A stretch of DNA of 64,000 nucleotides from Rouxiella chamberiensis (GTDB taxonomy: Bacteria > Pseudomonadota > Gammaproteobacteria > Enterobacterales > Enterobacteriaceae). The DNA lies in assembly GCF_026967475.1 (NCBI RefSeq), contig NZ_CP114058.1:4340001-4404000 (forward strand), in the 5' to 3' direction. The notes beneath the pieces were generated by a model that saw nothing but the letters and a program-made list of their open reading frames with translations, did not search any database and was not told where the DNA came from. Shown here piece after piece: positions 28,427 to 38,380 of this stretch; the stretch's first letter is position 1; each line of letters begins with the position of its first letter. Made by a program: the position numbers and the translations under genes.

Positions 28427-29269
28427 ATGCCAAACGAAAATTCGCCATTGCTTTATCAGTATCCGGAACACCTTCGCTTTACGCTCGAGACGTTGCCGTC
28501 GTGTAGCGGGGTGTATATTTTTTACGGCCAAGACCAGACGTTTCCGCTGTATATCGGCAAAAGCATCAATATTCGCAGCCGCGTGATGTCGCATTTTAGA
28601 ACCGCCGCCGAAGCCAAACTGTTACGAATGACCACCAATATCCACTATATCGAAACGGTCGGCGAAATAGGGGCATTGCTGCTTGAATCGCAGATGATTA
28701 AAGACCAGCGTCCGTTGTTTAACAAAAGGCTGCGCGTTACCCGCAAACTCTGTTCTTTGCGTGTCAGCGCCGAAGGAACGGGCGTGGTGTTCAGTAATGA
28801 AACCGATTTTTCGACGGCTGAAAACCTGTTTGGGCTGTTCAAGACCAAGTTTGCCGCGATCGAAAGACTGCGCGAAATCGCCGATCAGGAAAAGCTTTGC
28901 TATGGCGCGTTGGGGTTGGAAAAACTGTCGGCGAAGCGCGCCTGTTTCCGTTTTTCTCTGGGCCGCTGTGCCGGTGTCTGCTGTGGTAAAGAAACTCTGG
29001 AAGCCCATCAGGCGCGTTTGAAAACGGCGCTCGAGGCGATGCGGATACGCGCCTGGCCTTATCCGGGGCGCATAGCCATCGAAGAGAAATCCGACATCGG
29101 AAGTGAATATCACGTATTGAATAACTGGTTCTATCTTGGCACCGCCAAAACGCTGGATGATGCCAAGGCGGTTCAGGTTCCGCCGCCCCATTTTGACCGC
29201 GACAGCTATAAAATCCTCTGCCAGCATGTCTTTAAACAAAAGGCACTCAGCATTACGCTGCTCGATTAA
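28427..29269 (+). CDS. cho: Cho, UvrC-like excinuclease (GIY-YIG endonuclease)
   Basis: 280 aa. Makes the 3' incision in UvrAB-dependent nucleotide excision repair at bulky lesions that UvrC handles poorly (established for E. coli Cho). The N-terminal GIY-YIG domain runs from SGVYIFYGQDQTFPLYIGKS to NIRSRVMSHF, with the catalytic Glu in GALLLESQMIKDQRP. A conserved cysteine cluster appears as KRACFRFSLGRCAGVCCG. It lacks the UvrB-binding and RNase H halves of UvrC, as expected. A LexA-controlled promoter lies 50-75 bp upstream. Intact. Confidence 0.93.
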   Translation: MPNENSPLLYQYPEHLRFTLETLPSCSGVYIFYGQDQTFPLYIGKSINIRSRVMSHFRTAAEAKLLRMTTNIHYIETVGEIGALLLESQMIKDQRPLFNKRLRVTRKLCSLRVSAEGTGVVFSNETDFSTAENLFGLFKTKFAAIERLREIADQEKLCYGALGLEKLSAKRACFRFSLGRCAGVCCGKETLEAHQARLKTALEAMRIRAWPYPGRIAIEEKSDIGSEYHVLNNWFYLGTAKTLDDAKAVQVPPPHFDRDSYKILCQHVFKQKALSITLLD

Positions 29270-29282
29270 TCCCCCTCTTTAG

Positions 29283-29310
29283 AAAGCGCCTCGTTTCAGG
29301 CGCTTTTTTT
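29283..29310 (+). terminator. Terminator of cho
   Basis: Stem AAAGCGCCT (29283-29291) / AGGCGCTTT (29298-29306) followed by T-run, 14 bp after the stop. Confidence 0.92.
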
Positions 29311-29369
29311 ATTCCTACCTGAAAGCAGCTTCTTGCCTCACGTAACGAAAAGTTTCATTTGCATAATTT

Positions 29370-29400
29370 TGACATAATTTGTTATGTTATCACATAACAA
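29370..29400 (+). promoter_or_regulatory. Promoter with Zur-like palindrome upstream of ABC operon
   Basis: The core TGTTATCACATAACA (29385-29399) is a perfect 6-3-6 palindrome and differs at two positions from the enterobacterial Zur core TGTTATAATATAACA (consensus from memory). An overlapping 8-6-8 palindrome TTGTTATG-N6-CATAACAA spans 29379-29400. An extended -10 (TGACATAAT, 29370-29378) lies directly before it, so bound Zur would cover the start point. Zinc repression of the ABC operon is inferred. Confidence 0.65.
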
Positions 29401-29407
29401 TAATTGC

Positions 29408-30223
29408 ATGAGTTTATCTGGTATGCCACGTGACCGCAAGGAAGACTTTTCGCCCGCTGTTCTCGATGTTGCTCAACTTTGTATGCAAATTGATGGCAAA
29501 ACACAGGTTAATGACATTAACCTGCAACTTCGCGCCGGAGAAAAGGTGTGTCTGCTGGGCGCTTCGGGGTCCGGCAAATCGCTGACTGCCAAAGCCATTA
29601 TTGGCACGCCACCTGCTCATGCCGAGCTTTCGGGCTCCATCAGGGTTATGGGGCAGGAAGTGCTGGGCCGTCATCCTTTAATGAGAAATGCCGATTCTCG
29701 CGTTGCCGCCATCTTTCAGGACAGTGCCAGCGCGCTGAATCCATTGATGACGATGGGCAAACAGTTGCTGTTGCCGAAAAGGGGCGATGACGAAACGGCG
29801 CTCGATGCGTTGCTGCAACAGGTTGGCCTGGGCCATCTCGACGATTTGAAAAGCCGTTACCCGGCACAGCTTTCAGGCGGCCAGCGGCAAAGAGTATGTA
29901 TCGCGCTGGCGCTGATGAGTCGCAGCAAAGTGCTTGTTGCCGACGAACCGACTACCGCGCTGGACGTCATCTCGCAACGTCAGGTTGTGCAGGTTTTGCA
30001 ACAGGTCTGCGCCTCAGCTGATTCCCCCGCGCTGCTGTTCATTACCCACGATATTGCCGTTGCGGCTCAACTTTGCGATAGGGCGCTGGTCATGCAGCAG
30101 GGCCGCGTGGTCGAGTCGGCCAGCATGCGGCAACTGCTCGCGCATCCGCAGCATCCCTATACTCGTCAGCTCATTGCCGCCGTGCAGTTATCGACACCGT
30201 TAGCGAGCGCCATTGCCTTATGA
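29408..30223 (+). CDS. ABC importer ATPase, NikD/DppD-type (first gene of operon)
   Basis: About 271 aa. Walker A is GASGSGKS, the signature is LSGGQRQR, Walker B is VLVADEPTTALD, and the switch His is in FITHDI. The C-terminal HPQHPYTRQLIAAV is typical of oligopeptide/nickel-type ATPases. The start is uncertain: an ATG at 29384 overlaps the operator and promoter, so 29408 or 29423 is more likely; neither has a strong RBS. The stop overlaps the next ATG (ATGA), so the two ATPases are translationally coupled. Confidence 0.85.
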   Translation: MSLSGMPRDRKEDFSPAVLDVAQLCMQIDGKTQVNDINLQLRAGEKVCLLGASGSGKSLTAKAIIGTPPAHAELSGSIRVMGQEVLGRHPLMRNADSRVAAIFQDSASALNPLMTMGKQLLLPKRGDDETALDALLQQVGLGHLDDLKSRYPAQLSGGQRQRVCIALALMSRSKVLVADEPTTALDVISQRQVVQVLQQVCASADSPALLFITHDIAVAAQLCDRALVMQQGRVVESASMRQLLAHPQHPYTRQLIAAVQLSTPLASAIAL

Positions 30224-31015
30224 ATCCATTGCTTCACGACGTTTCTACGACTTTTCTGCATCTGGATAATGTGGGCCGAAGCCATGCCACGCGCCGTTTT
30301 CCGTGGCAACGCGCAACCACGCGCACCCTTTTTCGAATCTTTCCCTGCAATTGCGTCAGGATGAAACGGTCGGGCTGGTCGGCGTATCGGGATGCGGAAA
30401 ATCGACGATGCTCAACACGTTGCTGGCGCTGGACGCCGCCGACAGCGGGCATATTTATTGCGAAGGACGACGCGTGCAACCCGGAAGTGTGCGCTCGCTG
30501 CGTTGGTATCGCCGTAAGGTGCAAATAGTGATGCAGGATCCGGCGGGATCGCTGGATCCCCGTCAAACCGTCGCCACGCTGCTTGCCGAACCGCTCAGGC
30601 AACTGAAATTAAATGAAAATATTGCGCAACGAATCAAGGACGCGATGGAACAGGTCGAGCTGGATGCGCAATTGTTGACGCGCACGGCGGCAACGCTGTC
30701 GGGGGACAGGCGCAGCGGGTCGCAATTGCCCGCGCGCTGATTGTCAGACCCGCCTTTCTGCTTGCCGACGAGCCGGTCAGCGGTCTTGATCTGCCACTGC
30801 GAGCGCAAATCAAGACATTGCTACAGCAGATTTGCCGCACTCATCGTATGGGACTGCTGATGGTCTCTCACGATATCTCCCTGATTGACGGCCTTTGCGA
30901 GCGCGTCTTGGTGATGAGCGAAGGGCGTTTCGTTGAACAAGGCCCGACCGCCACTGTTTTTTCCGCGCCGCAGCATCCGCACACCCGCGCCTTGCTACAG
31001 GCCGTTCCTTCCTGA
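30220..31015 (+). CDS. ABC importer ATPase, NikE/DppF-type (two frameshifts)
   Basis: Repaired length 265 aa. Walker A is GVSGCGKS; the signature LSGGQAQRVAIARAL appears only after repair; Walker B is FLLADEPVSGLD. Breaks: T5 at 30329-30333 (six Ts needed, giving TLFSNLSLQLRQDE) and G5 at 30701-30705 (six Gs needed, giving LSGGQ). Both are one-base losses in homopolymers. It shares ATGA with the previous ATPase. With it, the operon has the two distinct ATPases usual for Opp/Dpp/Nik systems. Confidence 0.85.
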
Positions 31016-31058
31016 CGAGTGTCTAACCCTCTATTTTATTGAACAAAAGGATATCCCG

Positions 31059-32575
31059 ATGATTGCCTGTTTTGCCCGCTGGCCCTGCGCCGGACTGATA
31101 GCGGCTGCGCTGTTGCTGGCTGGATGCTTTAACGAACCCGCCGACAAGACGACGGAAGAGGGCGATAACCGCCTGCGTCTGGCGATGCTGCAACCGCCGC
31201 GATCCGCCCTGACGCCGCTCAGCGACGATGCCTTCAAGCTTTCGCGCTGGAGTACGGCCGAAACGCTGGTGGTGCTGGATGCATTGGGCGAGGCAAAACC
31301 GGCGCTGGCGACCCGCTGGCAGCAGCTTGATGACAGGCATTGGCGCTTTCAGCTCAGACCGAATGTCCATTTTCACGATGGCAGCGTCTTGACGGCCGCA
31401 AGTGTGGTCAATGCGTTGACCGTGGCGGCCCATGCATCGCCAAAACCGCGCATTCTGGACGGGGTGCGGCTCGAGATAACCGCAGACGGCGAAAACGCGG
31501 TGTTGATTTCGACGGCGGTCGCCGATCCGCTGTTGCCGCAGCGCTTGTCGAGTCCGCAACTGGCAATCCTCTCCCGCGCCGCCTATGCCGTCGACGGCGT
31601 GGTCAATCCGGTCAATCACGGCAGCGGTCCCTTTGTTTTACGCAGCGTAAAGGGCACCAGCGGCGCAACGCTTGATCGTTTCGACGATTACTGGGGGCCT
31701 AAAGCCAGACTTGCGGGCATAGATGTGAGCTTTGTGCCGGATGGCACGGCTCGCGCCGCCGCGTTGCGCACTGGTGCGGCCGATGTAGTTGAAGCCATTC
31801 CCGTCTCTCAGGCACCGCTTCTCGACCCTGCGCGCGTGCACGAAGTGCCGATGCCGCGCACCAATACGCTGTATCTCAATACGCGGCAGGGAGCAATGCA
31901 GGACCCGCATCTTCGGGCGGCGGTGCGCGACGCTGTCAATCGGCAGCAGCTGGTAGCAAACGTGTATGAAAATCGGGCGGATGTTGCGCAAGGTCTGCTG
32001 GGTCCGGCACTGCCGTGGGCGGCAGCCTTACGAAAGCCTGTTGCGCAAAGGGTTGACGCCCGCGCGCCCAACGGCATCACGCTTACGCTTGCGACCTTCA
32101 GCGACCGCGCAGAATTACCGGAAGTGGCGGTGTATCTGGCGCAGCAACTCACGGCGGCGGGATTTACGGTCAAGCAGGTGGTGCGCGAATATGCGCAGAT
32201 TGAAGCCGATGCCCTGGCCGGAAAATTCGATGCCTTTATTTTATCGCGTGCGACGGTACTGGATTCCGGCGATCCGGTGGCTTATCTCTATAGTGATTTC
32301 TCCTGTGAGGGTTCTTTCAATATCTCTCAACTTTGCCGTCCTGAAATCGATCGCGCTTTGCAGCAGGCTGCGGCAATCCCCGCGGGTGAAGCGCGACGGG
32401 AGGCGATTATGCAGGCCGAAAGGTTGATTCTGGCGACAGACGCGGCGATTCCCATGCTGCACGAGCGGGTGATTCAGGGGAAAGTCCCGGGATCCGCGCC
32501 GTCCTGCGTGATCCTCGCGAGCGAACGTTGATCGCAAGCGATACGCAATTCGACGGCGGGAAAATCACGGACTAA
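31059..32575 (+). CDS. Substrate-binding lipoprotein of NikA/OppA family (one frameshift)
   Basis: Repaired length about 505 aa. Lipoprotein signal MIACFARWPCAGLIAAALLLAGC, then an SBP_bac_5 domain: WRFQLRPNVHFHDGS, NHGSGPFVLRSVKG, and LYLNTRQGAMQDPHLRAAV. A one-base loss at G3 32489-32491 gives a premature stop at 32531; with one more G the protein continues VPGIRAVLRDPRERTLIASD to a TAA at 32573-32575 that overlaps the permease ATG as TAATG. RBS AAGGATAT precedes the ATG. The ligand could be a peptide, nickel or a metal-opine complex; the Zur-like operator favours a metal ligand (inference). Confidence 0.82.
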
Positions 32576-34343
32576 TGAGCGGATCCTTGTATTGCCGAAC
32601 CTGCGCCAGCGTCAGTCAGTCCTCGATATTGTCGGGTTTAGTGCCGTTGCTGTCGCGTCTCGTTACCCTGTTTGCCGTAGTTGCGCTGATTGGCGTGCTG
32701 CCGTGGTTGTCGGGCGGGGATCCTGCGCTGGCGCTGCTGCGGGCGCGTTCGGGGGAGCAGGAGGCGACGGCGGAAACGCTTGACGCCATTCGTCAGTCAC
32801 TCGGACTCGAAAACGGGCCGGTGGCGCTGCTGTTAGGCTGGCTTGATGGATTGCTGCACGGCGATGCCGGAAACTCGTGGGTTTCCGGCAGGCCGGTATT
32901 GCCCGGTATGTTACAGGCGACCGGCGTGTCGTTAACGCTGATGGCGTATGCCGCCTGTATCGCGCTATTGCTCTGCGCCGCGCTATGCAGCGTGGGTTTG
33001 CTGCGCGGATTAAGAGGAAAAGCGGCGACGTCCGGCGGCCTGCCGGCCGCTATGCTGACGGCGCTTCCCGAGTTTCTACTGGCTTCGCTGCTGCTGATCG
33101 TCGGCGCAGTCTTTCTGAGGGCGTTTCCGCCTTATGGCTGGGCTGGATGGCACTACGCCGTATTACCTTCGCTGGCATTGGGCATTCCGGCAGGCGGTTA
33201 TCTCGCGCGTATTCTCGGAGATGCGCTTGCCGCAACCTTGAGCGAAAGCTGGATAACCACCTGGAGCGCCGCCGGGATCGGGCGGCGTCAGATAGCCTTC
33301 GCGGTGCTTAAACGCACCTTGCCGGGCATTATGCCGCTGGTGGGTATGGTGCTGGTGTCGCTGACCGGCGGCGCGATTGCGGTAGAAAAAGTCTTTGCCA
33401 TTCCGGGATTGGGACGTGCCACGCTAGGGGCCGCCGCGGCTCAGGATCTACCCGCCTTGCAGGCAGGTATTCTCATTTTGCTGGTGCTGGCGATGCTTCT
33501 TGCCGCCGCCGCGCAACTTTTTCGTGCCGTGATTCTGGGTCCTGCACTCAAGGCCGGTGCAATGCCTTTACCTGCCCTATATCGCGTTCGTCGTCGTTTC
33601 GAATGGGTGATGCCGTTGCTGTGCCTTATTTTGCTGCTGATGCTTGTGGTGGCGGGCGCGGCGCGGGACCCCTATGCGTCGAGTTTTGTTCGTCTGCAAC
33701 CTCCTTCGCTCTTGCTGCCCTTCGGCGCGGACGCCATGGGGCGCGACCTGCTGGCAAGAGTCGCGCACGGTACCTTGAAGACCTGCCTTCTCGCGCTGCT
33801 GGTATCCTGGGCTTGCCTTGCCCTGGGGCTGCTTGTCGGGATGTTTCCGCGCTGGCTCAACGGACTGATTGACGTTACCAACGCGATGCCGCCGGTGATT
33901 GCCGGTTTGCTGGTGGTGGCCGTCAGTGGCCCGACGGAACAGGGCGCGGCCATTGCCGTCATTGCCGTCAGCTGGGCACCGTTGGCCGCCCACACCGCCA
34001 GTCTGCTGTCCGACATCAGGGCGCGCGCCTATATCAAGGTGTTGCCGCTGCTCGGCGTTGGTCCTTTACGACAAATGCTGTGTTATCTGCTGCCTGCGTT
34101 GATAGGACCGCTGTTTCGTCACGCCATGCTGCGTGTGCCGGGCATTGCGCTGGCATTGGCCTCGCTCGGTTTTCTGGGACTGGGCGCTGCGCCACCCACT
34201 GCGGAGTGGGGTAGAGTGCTGGCCGAAGGGATGCCCTATATCGAACGGGCTTGCTGGGGGTCGCCGCGCCCGCCTTTGGGCTGATGCTGCTTTCAATATT
34301 GGCGGTGAGTGCGGGAAATCTCGCGGGAAAACGGGCAAAATGA
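32575..34343 (+). CDS. Fused NikB-NikC-type ABC permease (one frameshift)
   Basis: Repaired length 589 aa, equal to two permeases. Half 1 (about 1-330) is OppB/NikB-like, with LPSLALGIPAGGYLARILGDAL and AVEKVFAIPGLGRATLGAA. Half 2 (about 340-589) is OppC/NikC-like, with LLPFGADAMGRDLLARVAHGT and GIALALASLGFLGLGAAPPTAEWG. In most systems these are separate proteins. The frame is lost at G5 34256-34260 (six Gs needed), changing the last ~27 residues; after repair it ends LLSILAVSAGNLAGKRAK. Coupled to the binding-protein gene by TAATG. Confidence 0.85.
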
Positions 34344-34666
34344 GCGGATTATTGAAATATATGATTCGTACAGATTAAAGGTGAATTAATTGTTTTGATC
34401 GTTTTTGAAATGGATTGTTAACAAATACCTCAATTCCTCATTAATTTAGCTAATAATATTGGGTTAATCTTCAGTTTCACTGTGCATTATCTTTGGGTCT
34501 GTGCGAAAATTGCGCCCGCATGATGTGCTGAAGCAATTTGCTCGTTTGCCATCCTGTAGTGTTACACCAAGTAGTTTAAACGCCAGGTGGTCATTTTAGC
34601 TGAATAAAGAGATCGGATAAGCGGCATCCCATTAATGCGGCTTATGAGGTTGATCTAAGGAATTGT
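34344..34666. other. Intergenic region, promoter of FAH-family gene
   Basis: 323 bp, AT-rich in its left two thirds. No terminator of the ABC operon is obvious. AAGGAATTG before 34667 is the RBS of the next gene. I see no ORF or named operator. Confidence 0.35.
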
Positions 34667-35514
34667 ATGAAATTAGCAAGTTTTTATCGCCCGCAGTCAG
34701 AAGAAAAGTCTTACGGTATTGTTACTGAACAAGGCGTAATTGATGCAGGGAAACGATTTTCGGACAAGTATTCCACACTGCAAGCACTATTAAATGAAGA
34801 CGCGCTGGATATCCTGCAAGAGCTTTCCGGTTCCCCTGTCGATTACGCAACGGATGAGATTGTTTTTCTTCCTGTTATCGAATCGCCTGGCAAGATATTC
34901 TGCGTCGGAATGAATTATTCCGATAAAAGAAAAGAATTTGAAGAAAATAATAACGCTCCCACATTATTTATTCGTTTCCCGGATACTTTCAGCGCTCATA
35001 AAGATAATCTCATCAAGCCTGCAAGCAGCGACGAATTCGATTATGAAGGTGAGTTGGCCGTCGTCATTGGCCGTTACGCCAGTGCCGTCAAGAAAGAAGA
35101 TGCGCTGGATTATATCGCTGGCTATAGCTGCTTCATGGACGCAACCGTGCGTGACATGCAGCATACCTGGTTCACCGCCGGCAAAAACTGGCGTCAAACC
35201 GGGGGCTTTGGTCCGTGGTTGGTGACCAGCGACGAGATCCGTGATCCTCAGGCATTGCCTATCGAAACTTTCCTCAACGGTATGCGTGTTCAAAACGACA
35301 CCACCGGAAATATGATTCACTCCGTTGCCGATATTATCGAATATATTTCCCGCTTTAGTCCGTTGTCTCCGGGCGACGTTATTATCACCGGTTCACCAGG
35401 TGGCGTAGGTAAAAAAGAACGCCTCCGCTATTTATGAAAAGCGGCGATGTTATTGAAGTCAAAATTGGCGGTATCGGTACGCTGACCAACCAAATCGTTT
35501 CACAGGTTCTTTAA
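34667..35514 (+). CDS. Fumarylacetoacetate hydrolase-family protein (one frameshift)
   Basis: Repaired length 282 aa. The FAH fold metal site is visible in DEFDYEGELAVVIG (Glu pair) and the downstream GYSCFMDATVRDMQ with its Asp. C-terminal domain GDVIITGSPGGVGKKRTPPLFMKSGDVIEV appears only after repair (one A is missing from A6 at 35411-35416). Members hydrolyse or decarboxylate 2-oxo acids such as 2,4-diketo-3-deoxy sugar acids. Its place beside a sugar uptake locus suggests it acts on an oxidised sugar intermediate (inference). Convergent with the PfkB kinase gene. Confidence 0.82.
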
Positions 35515-35633
35515 CTTTGCGTTATAAGAAAGTGTAACGAAAAAGATGATGAGATTTCCTCCGTGCCTATGGAGGGAGTTTCATTCGTCTATTTGATGTT
35601 TTTCTCTTTATCTAATAATGTGCTTAAGCGACG

Positions 35634-36493
35634 TTAATGTATTTTAGAAACGTGTAAAGCCGCCGCCTTGTTTGCCTTAATTACCGCTTCACTCAACCCA
35701 TCGCCTTTCAATATTGCGGCACATAACCTGCCCATAAAGCAATCGCCTGCGCCGTGCGTGCTGACTAATACTATTTTTTCGGCTTCGAGCGTTTGCGCAT
35801 TTTCACCGCGAGTGCAGTACGCCACGCCCATTTCTCCGGCGGTGACCACTACGGTTGGATAGTGTTGACTGAGCGCCGTCGCAGCTGCCGCGGCCTGTTG
35901 CAGGCTGTCGACATTGATGCCTGACATATCACGCGCCTCAACGCCATTAACCACTAAAAGATCGATGCTGGCGACAAGTTGTGCTGTTAACTCTCTGGCG
36001 GGCGCAGCATTGATGCAAACGGGGATCCGGCGTTTTCTGGCTTCGACGGCGGCGCGAGTATTAATGTCGTCGGGCAGTTCGTTTTGCAGCAGGAGCATGC
36101 CGACGTCAGTCCAGAAGGAGTCCTCATCAAACTGTTCGCCATCGATTCGGGTATTGGCGTTTGACAGCACGACCGCGCCGTAATCGCCTTCCGCATCCGT
36201 GGTTGCCACGCTCATTCCGGAAGGCACCCCGTGAATGACCTCGATGTGCGTAACGTCGACGTGGTTTTCTTTCAGCACGCGAAGCAACCAGTTACCGTGA
36301 TCGTCATCGCCAACGGCCCCTGAAAAAGCGACCTCGATGCCTGCCTGCGAGGCCGAAACGGCCTGATTGCCGCCTTTCCCCCGAATTTATAGGAACATCC
36401 GGTGCCGATAACCGTTTCGCCCTTTTCAGGGCGGTGGTGCGCGGCCACCATAATATCGTAATGCAGACTACCGACCACGAGGAGCTTGCTCAT
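35634..36493 (-). CDS. PfkB-family sugar kinase, ribokinase-like (one frameshift)
   Basis: Repaired length 286 aa. N-terminal VVGSLHYDIMVAAHHRPEKGET, then the substrate motif FGGKGGNQAVSAS (visible only after repair) and the C-terminal ATP/anion-hole motif STHGAGDCFMG with the catalytic Asp. One base is missing at 36375-36382 (G5 then A3 on the coding strand). It phosphorylates a sugar taken up by the adjacent ribose-type ABC importer. Starts 1 bp after the RpiR-gene stop, so it is last in the operon. Confidence 0.85.
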
Positions 36494-36494
36494 A

Positions 36495-37352
36495 TTAGTA
36501 TTCTCTCAAGTTTTTAACGGCCTGCTGAGTCTTGTTAAGGTTGAGCGCAGCTTTTTTCAGGTCTTTCCTGGCAATGGCAACAAACAGGGCATCCAGAATA
36601 TTTAGCTGGGCAATACGAGCCGCCGCGTTTTCTCCAAGAAGATGCGAGCCCTGCGAGGTGGAATTAAGCACCACGTGGGACTCTTTCACCAATGTCGAGC
36701 CTGCATAATTGCTGATGGCAATGACCTTTGCCCCGTTTTTTGCCGCCAGCCTGCTTGGGTCAATCACCGTTCGCGTCATGCCGGAATGGCTTATGGCAAT
36801 AACCGCGTCATCGTCATTCAATATTGCCGCCGACATCATCATGATATGCGCATCGTCATGTACCGTAGCCTTGATACCGATTTTAAGCAGCTTGTGCGAT
36901 AAATCGCGCGCAACTGACGAAGAACCCCCTACGCCGTATAAATCGATATGTCGGGCCTTGAAAAGAATATCGGCGGCCCGATTGAATTCCGAAATATCCA
37001 GAATGGTTTTTGTTTCTTCAATTGCCTGAATAGAGGTGCGAAAAACTTTTTCAAGTAATTGCTCCGACGAGTCGTCAGGCCCAATTTCAGAATGGAGACT
37101 GGCCACGTCGGAATTATTGTAATAAATCAAACTCGTCCGGAAATCCCGAAATCCCGAGAAGTCCAATCTTTTTGCCAGTTTAACAATCATTGCTTCGGAG
37201 ACAGCATTTTCCAGAGCGACTTCTTTTAATGACGTCTGTTCGGACAAATCATTTTTGGACGTAATGGATTCGACAACTTTTCTTTCGAGCTGCGTGAGTT
37301 GTGGCAACCTCATTCTAATATGAGCACCTATTGCTCGCGGGTCTTGCTTCAT
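36495..37352 (-). CDS. RpiR-family regulator (HTH-SIS)
   Basis: 285 aa. N-terminal HTH_6 (MRLPQLTQLERKVVESI, SEAMIVKLAKRLDFSGFRDFR) and C-terminal SIS sugar-phosphate-binding domain (IDLYGVGGSSSVARDLSHKLLKIG, AVIAISHSGMTRTV). It probably senses the sugar phosphate made by the kinase next to it and controls this locus. It is encoded within the operon; its ATG overlaps the permease stop by one base. Confidence 0.88.
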   Translation of the reverse strand: MKQDPRAIGAHIRMRLPQLTQLERKVVESITSKNDLSEQTSLKEVALENAVSEAMIVKLAKRLDFSGFRDFRTSLIYYNNSDVASLHSEIGPDDSSEQLLEKVFRTSIQAIEETKTILDISEFNRAADILFKARHIDLYGVGGSSSVARDLSHKLLKIGIKATVHDDAHIMMMSAAILNDDDAVIAISHSGMTRTVIDPSRLAAKNGAKVIAISNYAGSTLVKESHVVLNSTSQGSHLLGENAAARIAQLNILDALFVAIARKDLKKAALNLNKTQQAVKNLREY

Positions 37353-38323
37353 TACTTACCTCGTGTCGCTCGGTCAATCAGCATGGCTATAATAATGATG
37401 AGGCCGGTAGCAAGCAATTGATAAAAGGCCTGGATATTCATTAGTGTTAAGCCGGTCCGTAAAGAGCCTAAAATAATGGCGCCGATAATTGTTCCGATAA
37501 TGCTGCCTTTACCGCCCATCAATGAGGTGCCTCCGATAGCGGCGGCGGCGATGGCGTCCAGTTCCCACAAGTTACCGAGCGTCGGCTCGGCGGCACCCAG
37601 TCGTCCAATCAGGATTAGCGAGGCCAGAGCCGCCAGCACGCCCGAGATAACATAGACGGTGACTTTGGTTCGCTTGACGGGAACACCGGCGACTCGCGCG
37701 GCTTCTTCGTTTCCGCCCACGGCCAGAATGTATTCACCAAGCGGCGTCTTGTTCATCAATATCCACGCGGCAATGGCAATGACCACAACGATAAGAATAG
37801 GGCAGGGAATGCCGAAGAGCGTGCCGGTCAGCGCACTTCGGAACTCGAGCGGAATGCCGAAAATCGGGCTGCCGCCGGTCGATATCAAGGCCAGTGCGCG
37901 AAACAGCGACAGGGCGCCCAGCGTGACGATAAAGGGTTGCAGGCCCGCGTAGGCAACCAGCACGCCACTGAACAGGCCGCACAATGCGCCGATGCCGAGC
38001 GTGCCGACAATGGCAAGCGGCACGGGAACGCCTGCCACCATCAACGTCGCGCCAAAGATGGCGGACAGGGCAGCGGTCGACCCGACCGACAGGTCAATCC
38101 CGCCGGAAATAATCACCAGTGTCATGCCGAGTGCAATCGCGGCGTTAATGGAAGACTGCTGCAGAATATTCAGTAGATTGGGCACGGTAAAAAATACCGG
38201 CGACAAAAATGAAAAGGTGCAGACGATAATAATTAATCCAATCAGCGTGCCTGTATCACGCAGATTAAATTTAAATAATGTTGAGGTACGTAAAGCAGGC
38301 ATGGTTTTTCCTTGAGTGTTCAT
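37352..38323 (-). CDS. Ribose-type (RbsC-like) ABC sugar permease
   Basis: 323 aa, about 9-10 TM segments. Signature segments: AIALGMTLVIISGGIDLSVGS, YAGLQPFIVTLGALSLFRALA, and the coupling-helix region GGTSLMGGKGSIIGTIIGA. Works with the ATPase and binding protein encoded just upstream. Intact. Confidence 0.9.
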   Translation of the reverse strand: MNTQGKTMPALRTSTLFKFNLRDTGTLIGLIIIVCTFSFLSPVFFTVPNLLNILQQSSINAAIALGMTLVIISGGIDLSVGSTAALSAIFGATLMVAGVPVPLAIVGTLGIGALCGLFSGVLVAYAGLQPFIVTLGALSLFRALALISTGGSPIFGIPLEFRSALTGTLFGIPCPILIVVVIAIAAWILMNKTPLGEYILAVGGNEEAARVAGVPVKRTKVTVYVISGVLAALASLILIGRLGAAEPTLGNLWELDAIAAAAIGGTSLMGGKGSIIGTIIGAIILGSLRTGLTLMNIQAFYQLLATGLIIIIAMLIDRATRGK

Positions 38324-38380
38324 GTGTCAGCCTCTTTGTCAGTTTGCCTCCGCCTGAAAATAAGGCAGAGGCCAGCAGGG

